64,000 nucleotides of DNA from Amycolatopsis dendrobii (GTDB lineage: Bacteria; Actinomycetota; Actinomycetes; Mycobacteriales; Pseudonocardiaceae): contig NZ_JACGZW010000014.1 of the NCBI RefSeq assembly GCF_014145675.1, positions 1 through 64,000 of the forward strand, in the 5' to 3' direction. Below, in pieces: positions 59,539 to 64,000 of this stretch (position 1 is the first letter of the stretch; each line of letters begins with the position of its first letter). A program made the position numbers and the translations under genes. The notes beneath the pieces are model-generated. The model was given only the letters and a program-made list of their open reading frames with translations. It searched no databases and had not been told where the DNA came from.

Positions 59539-60942
59539 CCACAGCCGCCGCTGCCCCGCGTCCGGATCCGACACCGTCTCGCTGACGTCGTCGAACACCC
59601 GCGTCACCCGGTCCTCCGGCCGGTACGACGCCCACCCCGGATCGCCGGTCGCCACGAACCGGACCCACGTTCCGAACATCTCCTCCGCCATCGCCCGCAG
59701 CCGCTCCGGATCCGGGCGGGCGATGGCGAACATAAAGCGCCAGTTGGGGTTGCCGACGTCGTCGAACACGAACGGCAGGTCCACCCCGTGCGCCGCGCCG
59801 AGCCCCTTCCCGCGCGGCGCGATCCGCCAGTCCAGCCGGTACATCCACGCCGTGCCGCCCGCCGCGTGCTGGGTCTCGGCCAGCCGGATCGCCGGCAGCC
59901 ACCAGTCCCCCGCCGTGCGGACGCGGTTCACCAGCTGGTCCTCCGGCCAGTCCGGCAGCAGCTCCCGGTACGCCTCGGTCATCCGCGCGAGGTCGTCCGG
60001 TCCGAGCATCGTCGAACCGGTGCCGAGCAGTTTCGCGCCGCCGGTTTGCAGCCAGGAGAACAGATCCTGTTCGTCGGCCGTGGTGCCGGCGAGGATCCGG
60101 ACTTCCCGGGCCGCCCCGTCCGCGACAGCTTCGCCGGGCCGCTGCGGCAGGAGATCCCCGTCGACCACCACGCGGTAGGTCACGAGGGTGCCGAGCTGAG
60201 CCGTGACCCGTTGCTGCGCGGTCAAAATCTCCGTGACCGGCAGCGTGCGCAGGTCCGCGTTGCCCAGCTCGGCCAGCACCGCTTCGCCGACAGCTTCCGC
60301 TTCGGCCGGGGTGTGGACGACGGAACCGACGCCGGTGCCGCTCTGCACGATCGCCTGGCTGAACAGCCCTTTCGCGGCCGGAACCGCCAGCAGCGTCCCC
60401 ACCGTGCGGCCGCCGTTGGACTGCCCGGCGAGCGTGACGCGCCGCGGGTCGCCGCCGAACGCGGCCACGTTGTCGCGGACCCATTCCAGCGCGAGCACTT
60501 GGTCGTGCAACGAGAGATTCCCGTCGGAAACGCCGGGCAGCCGGAGCATGCCGAGCACCCCGAGCCGGTACGCGACGGTCACCACGACCACACCGCGGCG
60601 GGCATACGCGGACGCGTCGAACTGGTGCGGCGCGCCCATCACCCCGCCCCCGCCGTGGATCCACACGAGCACCGGATACGAACCAGGTGCTTCGGGCGCG
60701 TAGACGTTGACGTACAGGCAGTCCTCGTCGCCGACGAAGCGTTTCCCGGTCACGTCGGGCTGCGGGGCTTTGGCCGCGAACTCCGTCGCGTCGCGCACCC
60801 CGGTCCAGGACGCCGCCGGCACCGGCGGCCGGAACCGCAGCTCCCCCACCGGCGGTTCCGCGAACGGCACCCCCAGGAACAACCCTGCTCCGTCCCGCAC
60901 CTCGCCGCGGACGGCACCGGCCCGCGTCTCCACCGTCGTCAC
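59530..60942 (-). CDS. type B carboxylesterase
   Basis: 470 residues. GEVRDGAGLFLGVPFAEPPVGELRFRPP, DEDCLYVNVYAPE, oxyanion WIHGGGGVMG, nucleophile elbow AGQSNGG (serine; Asn replaces the usual Ala/Glu at the next position), and histidine in LGAAHGVDLPFVF. No signal peptide, so intracellular ester hydrolysis. GTG at 60942. Divergent from the antiporter gene; its last codons lie in palindrome B. Confidence 0.92.
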   Translation of the reverse strand: MTTVETRAGAVRGEVRDGAGLFLGVPFAEPPVGELRFRPPVPAASWTGVRDATEFAAKAPQPDVTGKRFVGDEDCLYVNVYAPEAPGSYPVLVWIHGGGGVMGAPHQFDASAYARRGVVVVTVAYRLGVLGMLRLPGVSDGNLSLHDQVLALEWVRDNVAAFGGDPRRVTLAGQSNGGRTVGTLLAVPAAKGLFSQAIVQSGTGVGSVVHTPAEAEAVGEAVLAELGNADLRTLPVTEILTAQQRVTAQLGTLVTYRVVVDGDLLPQRPGEAVADGAAREVRILAGTTADEQDLFSWLQTGGAKLLGTGSTMLGPDDLARMTEAYRELLPDWPEDQLVNRVRTAGDWWLPAIRLAETQHAAGGTAWMYRLDWRIAPRGKGLGAAHGVDLPFVFDDVGNPNWRFMFAIARPDPERLRAMAEEMFGTWVRFVATGDPGWASYRPEDRVTRVFDDVSETVSDPDAGQRRLWDS

Positions 60943-61002
60943 GCCCGGCAGCCTAACGCCGGCCCCCGCGCGTGCTCCGGGGCCGCGGGTGATGATTGTC
61001 CC

Positions 61003-62880
61003 GTGGAAATCGCAGCGGAATTGGTGGCGCTCGTCCTGACGGTTCTCCTGGTGACCGTCGTCGCGCGCCGGATGGACTGGTCGGCTCCGCTGTGCCTCGT
61101 CGCGGTCGGCGTCGGGGTGTCGTTCATCCCCGGGGTGCCGCAGTACGAACTGGACCCGGAGATCGTCCTCATCGGGCTGCTGCCGCCGCTGCTGTACTCG
61201 GCGTCGATCCAGACGTCGCTGATCGCGTTCCGCAAGCTGCGCGGGCCGATCGCGCTGCTTTCGGTCGGGCTGGTGGTGTTCACCGCGTTCGGCGTCGGGC
61301 TGGTCGCCTGGCTGGTCGTGCCGGGATTGCCGCTGGCCGCCGGGATCGCGCTGGGCGCGGTCGTCGCACCGCCGGACGCGGTGGCGGCGAGCGTGGTCGC
61401 GCGGCGGGTCGGGATGCCGCGCAAGCTCGTCCGGCTGCTGGAGGGCGAAAGCCTCTTCAACGACGCCGCCGCGCTCGTCGCGCTGCGCACCGCGATCGCG
61501 GCGATCGCCGGCGCGGTCAGCCTCTGGCAGGTCGGTCTGGATTTCCTGCTCGCAGCGGCCGGCGGGATCGTCGTCGGCTTCCTCGTCGGGCTGATCGTGA
61601 CGTACGTTCGCGCGAAGCTGGAAGACACGCTCACCGACACCGCGCTGTCGTTCGCGGTCCCCTTCGCGGCGTACCTGCTCGCTGAAGCGGTGCACGGATC
61701 CGGCGTGCTGGCTGTGGTCGTCACCGGCCTGATCCAGGGACACCAGACGCCGCGCATCCAGTCCGGGCCGTCGCGGCTGGCCAGCAGGCTGAACTGGGAG
61801 ACCGTCCAGTTCCTGCTGGAGAACATGGTCTTCCTGCTGATCGGCCTGCAAGTGCGGGGCATCCTGCACGAGGTCGGCAAGAGCGGGCTGTCGCTGTGGC
61901 AGCTCGTCGGGATCTGCGCCGCGGTGCTCGCCGCGACGATCCTCACGCGGATGCTCTGGATGGTCGGCATCGGCGTGGTGAAACGCCTCCTGGACACCCT
62001 CGGCGTGGAACGCGGCAAGGTGTGGCCGTGGCGCTACTCGGCGGTGATCGCGTGGGCCGGGATGCGTGGCGTGGTCACGCTCGCCGCGGCGTTCGTGCTG
62101 CCGGCTGACACCCCGCAGCGCGCGGTGCTCGTGCTGGCCGCGTTCGTCGTGGTGGCCGGGACGCTCGTGGTGCAGGGCATGACGCTGCCGCCGCTGATCC
62201 GCCGTCTTCGCCTGCCTCGGCCGGACCCGGCGGAGGACGCTCTCCAGGAAGCCGCCGTGCTGCACGACATGACCCGTGCCGCGCTCACGAAGCTGGAGGA
62301 GCTGCGGCGTCCGGAGGACCCGCCCGAGGTGATCGAGCGGCTGCGCGACCGGTTGCAGGGCCGGTCCGACGCCGCCTGGGAACAACTCGGCAGGCAGAGC
62401 GCGCTCGCCGAAACCCCCAGCGACGCCTACCGTCGGCTGCGCGTCCAGCTTCTCGAAGCCGAACGCGAAGTGTTCCTGAAGGCACGGGACAGAGGCAGTG
62501 CCGACGACGCGGTGCTGCGCCGCGTGCTGGCCCGGCTCGACATCGAAGAATCCATGCTCGACCGCGACGAGGAGGAACCCCCGGTGGCCGAACGCGAACT
62601 CAGCACCCCCGCCGCCACGGCCGGGTCCTGCAAGCACCTCAGCCACGAGTGGCCGGAGAAGGAGCCCAGCTCCCCGGACTCCTGCGCCGAATGCGTCGAA
62701 GCCGGGACGACCTGGGTGCACCTGCGGAAGTGCCTCAAGTGCGGGCACGTCGCCTGCTGCGATTCGTCGCCGGGCAAGCACGCTTCGCAGCACTTCCGCG
62801 AAACCCTGCACCCGGTGATGCGCAGCTTCGAGCCGGGCGAGACGTGGCGATGGTGCTTCGTGGACAAGCAACTCGGTTGA
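61003..62880 (+). CDS. CPA1 Na+(K+)/H+ antiporter with C-terminal UBP-type zinc finger
   Basis: 625 residues. About 12 membrane helices to about residue 410 with the ion-binding motifs LGAVVAPPDAV and ESLFNDAAALV. A charged cytoplasmic helical region (about 420-535) follows. Residues about 543-625 form a ZnF-UBP-like domain (CKHLSHEW...CAEC...CLKCGHVACCDSS...HASQHFRETLHPVM). The eukaryotic fold binds ubiquitin C-termini; here it is presumably regulatory. GTG start at 61003. Confidence 0.92.
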   Translation: MEIAAELVALVLTVLLVTVVARRMDWSAPLCLVAVGVGVSFIPGVPQYELDPEIVLIGLLPPLLYSASIQTSLIAFRKLRGPIALLSVGLVVFTAFGVGLVAWLVVPGLPLAAGIALGAVVAPPDAVAASVVARRVGMPRKLVRLLEGESLFNDAAALVALRTAIAAIAGAVSLWQVGLDFLLAAAGGIVVGFLVGLIVTYVRAKLEDTLTDTALSFAVPFAAYLLAEAVHGSGVLAVVVTGLIQGHQTPRIQSGPSRLASRLNWETVQFLLENMVFLLIGLQVRGILHEVGKSGLSLWQLVGICAAVLAATILTRMLWMVGIGVVKRLLDTLGVERGKVWPWRYSAVIAWAGMRGVVTLAAAFVLPADTPQRAVLVLAAFVVVAGTLVVQGMTLPPLIRRLRLPRPDPAEDALQEAAVLHDMTRAALTKLEELRRPEDPPEVIERLRDRLQGRSDAAWEQLGRQSALAETPSDAYRRLRVQLLEAEREVFLKARDRGSADDAVLRRVLARLDIEESMLDRDEEEPPVAERELSTPAATAGSCKHLSHEWPEKEPSSPDSCAECVEAGTTWVHLRKCLKCGHVACCDSSPGKHASQHFRETLHPVMRSFEPGETWRWCFVDKQLG

Positions 62881-62902
62881 GCCGACCGGTTAGGGTCGGG
62901 GC

Positions 62903-63589
62903 ATGAGCACGCCCGAACAGGAAGTCGAGTACCGCCAGCACCGCTTCAGCCCGCCCTCGGGCGCCACCGAGATTTTCCTGGTGCGCCACGGGGAATCGAT
63001 GCCGCAACGGCTCAGCGAGCCGTTCGATCTCGTCGACGGCCAGGCCGACCCGGACCTCGCGCCGGAAGGCCGCGACCACGCCGCCCGCGTCGGCGAGCGG
63101 CTGGCGTCGGAACGCATCGAAGCGCTGTACGTGACCACCTTGCGGCGCACCGCGCAAACCGCTGCGCCGCTGGCGGAAAAGCTCGGCCTCACCCCGGCCG
63201 TCGAGCCGGACCTGCGCGAGATCCACCTCGGCGAATGGGAAAACGGGCTGTTCCGCAAGCACACCGCCGAAGGGCATCCGCTGGCGCAGAAGCTGTGGGA
63301 ACAACAGCGGTGGGACGTCCTGCCCGGCGCGGAATCCGACGAAGCGTTCGGCCTCCGGATCCGGGCCGCGCTCACCCGCATCGCCGCGGCGCATCCCGAT
63401 CAGCGGGTCGCGGTGTTCACCCACGGCGGCGTGATCGGCGAGGTCTTCGCCCAGGCGAGCCGTGCGCTGGAGCGGTTCGCGTTCCTGGGCGCGGACAACG
63501 GCTCGATCTCGCACCTCGTGGTGCACGGCGAGAACTGGCTGATCCGCGGCTTCAACGACCGGTCTCACTTGGCGGCCCCGCTCGGCTGA
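62903..63589 (+). CDS. histidine phosphatase family protein
   Basis: 228 residues of the phosphoglycerate-mutase-like fold. RHG motif FLVRHGES near residue 28, second histidine in VFTHGGVIGE, Arg in TTLRRTAQTA, and Glu in REIHLGEWE. Substrate unknown. ATG start has TAGGGT 6 nt upstream and no ribosome site, so it is probably leaderless. Its 3' end overlaps the convergent fetB-like gene by 25 bp. Confidence 0.92.
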   Translation: MSTPEQEVEYRQHRFSPPSGATEIFLVRHGESMPQRLSEPFDLVDGQADPDLAPEGRDHAARVGERLASERIEALYVTTLRRTAQTAAPLAEKLGLTPAVEPDLREIHLGEWENGLFRKHTAEGHPLAQKLWEQQRWDVLPGAESDEAFGLRIRAALTRIAAAHPDQRVAVFTHGGVIGEVFAQASRALERFAFLGADNGSISHLVVHGENWLIRGFNDRSHLAAPLG

Positions 63590-64000
63590 GCCGGCTCGTC
63601 GCGGCGGACGACCCCCGCCGCGACGAGCTGCACCGTCACCAGCACCGCGATCGCCTCCGCGGCCAGCAGCCCGATGAGCACCAGCACCTGTGTCGTACCG
63701 GCTTGCAGCGGGCTCGCCCCGCCCAGCAGGACGCCGACGTACGCGCCCGGCAGCGTCACCAGGCCGACCGTCCGGGTCTGATCGAGTGCCGGGATCAACG
63801 CGTGCCCGGCCGACGGACGGCAGATTTCCAGCGCGGCATGCCTCGGCAGAAACCCCAGCGCCAGCGCGGCTTCGTACTCGCCGCGGCGTTGCTTGAGTTC
63901 GTCGAGCGCGCGGCGGGCCGCCTGCGAGGTCGCGGTCATCGAACCGCCGATCACGATCCCCGCGATCGGCACGACGGAAATCGGCTTCGCCGGGACGACG
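63565..64000 (-). CDS. FetB/YbbM-type metal-export ABC permease (UPF0014), 5' end outside window
   Basis: The C-terminal about 145 residues are visible: VVPIAGIVIGGSMTATSQAARRALDELKQRRGEYEAALALGFLPRHAALEICRPS, then ALDQTRTVGLVTLPGAYVGVLLGGASPLQAGTTQVLVLIGLLAAEA. These are the characteristic conserved cytoplasmic loop and last membrane helices of the FetB family, thought to export iron with the ATPase FetA. Reading continues past the right edge. Confidence 0.85.
   Translation of the reverse strand, partial: VVPAKPISVVPIAGIVIGGSMTATSQAARRALDELKQRRGEYEAALALGFLPRHAALEICRPSAGHALIPALDQTRTVGLVTLPGAYVGVLLGGASPLQAGTTQVLVLIGLLAAEAIAVLVTVQLVAAGVVRRDEPAQPSGAAK

Noticed and set aside
56864..60664. Leftward open frame of about 1270 codons opposite csxA and running into the esterase
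   Set aside because: Antisense shadow; the translation is repetitive Arg/Val/Leu without family features.

Overview
This is a high-GC actinobacterial chromosome window with dense genes, many GTG starts and many 4-bp gene overlaps. An argCJBDFR-(argG)-argH operon, the infC-rpmI-rplT and pheST blocks, and a secreted GH2 enzyme of the Amycolatopsis CsxA type together suggest Pseudonocardiaceae, probably Amycolatopsis. That placement is inference. I found no tRNA, CRISPR array, intact insertion sequence or origin. An rRNA operon may begin just off the left edge.

Layout. 0.1-10.3 kb: a leftward arginine operon (argC, J, B, D, F, R, a degenerate argG-like gene, argH) continuing into a 3-methyladenine glycosylase and tyrS. 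It starts at a leaderless promoter carrying ARG boxes. 10.3-14.3 kb: a repeat-rich gene-free stretch, a small DNA-binding protein, a secreted tripeptidyl-aminopeptidase-type hydrolase and an AlkD-like protein. 14.4-22.4 kb: the leftward translation block pheST and infC-rpmI-rplT-rRNA methyltransferase-kinase, separated by about 1 kb of tandem repeats. 22.7-36.6 kb: catabolic genes. GntR/ACC deaminase is followed by a divergent set (RidA, IclR, KDG kinase leftward; PLP deaminase, amidohydrolase, GntP permease, Tat-exported lactonase, CUT1 ABC transporter and GH20 hexosaminidase rightward). 36.6-45.5 kb: regulators and transport (PadR pair, SDR, CitA/DcuS-type two-component system with dctA, HxlR with an MFS exporter). 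45.7-51.2 kb: uvrA, a catalytically stripped RNase HI homologue with a Cys/His-rich tail, DUF1963 and a metallo-beta-lactamase-fold protein. 51.2-53.5 kb: a visibly lower-GC islet with a DUF262 protein (GmrSD/SspE-like). 53.7-64 kb: a frameshifted histidine-phosphatase gene, DUF1684, an intact rnhA, small conserved genes, exo-beta-glucosaminidase, carboxylesterase, a cation/proton antiporter fused to a UBP-type zinc finger, a second histidine phosphatase and a partial fetB-like gene.

How it fits together. The main hypothesis is that 24.4-36.6 kb encodes use of oxidised chitin, the aldonic-acid ends made by LPMOs. A lactonase would open the terminal lactone outside the cell. The ABC transporter and GntP permease would import the products. 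Cytoplasmic GH20 would release GlcNAc, the amidohydrolase would deacetylate N-acetylglucosaminate, the PLP enzyme assisted by RidA would deaminate glucosaminate to 2-keto-3-deoxygluconate, and the PfkB kinase would phosphorylate that. The CsxA-type glucosaminidase, with a ROK/CsnR-like operator, adds chitosan degradation.

Other notable items: two pseudoenzyme candidates (ArgG-like and RNase HI-like); a 50-bp palindromic element present twice between convergent genes with conserved ends and centre and covarying middles; an ATC start on infC and a probable CTG start on the rRNA methyltransferase; and many apparently leaderless starts.
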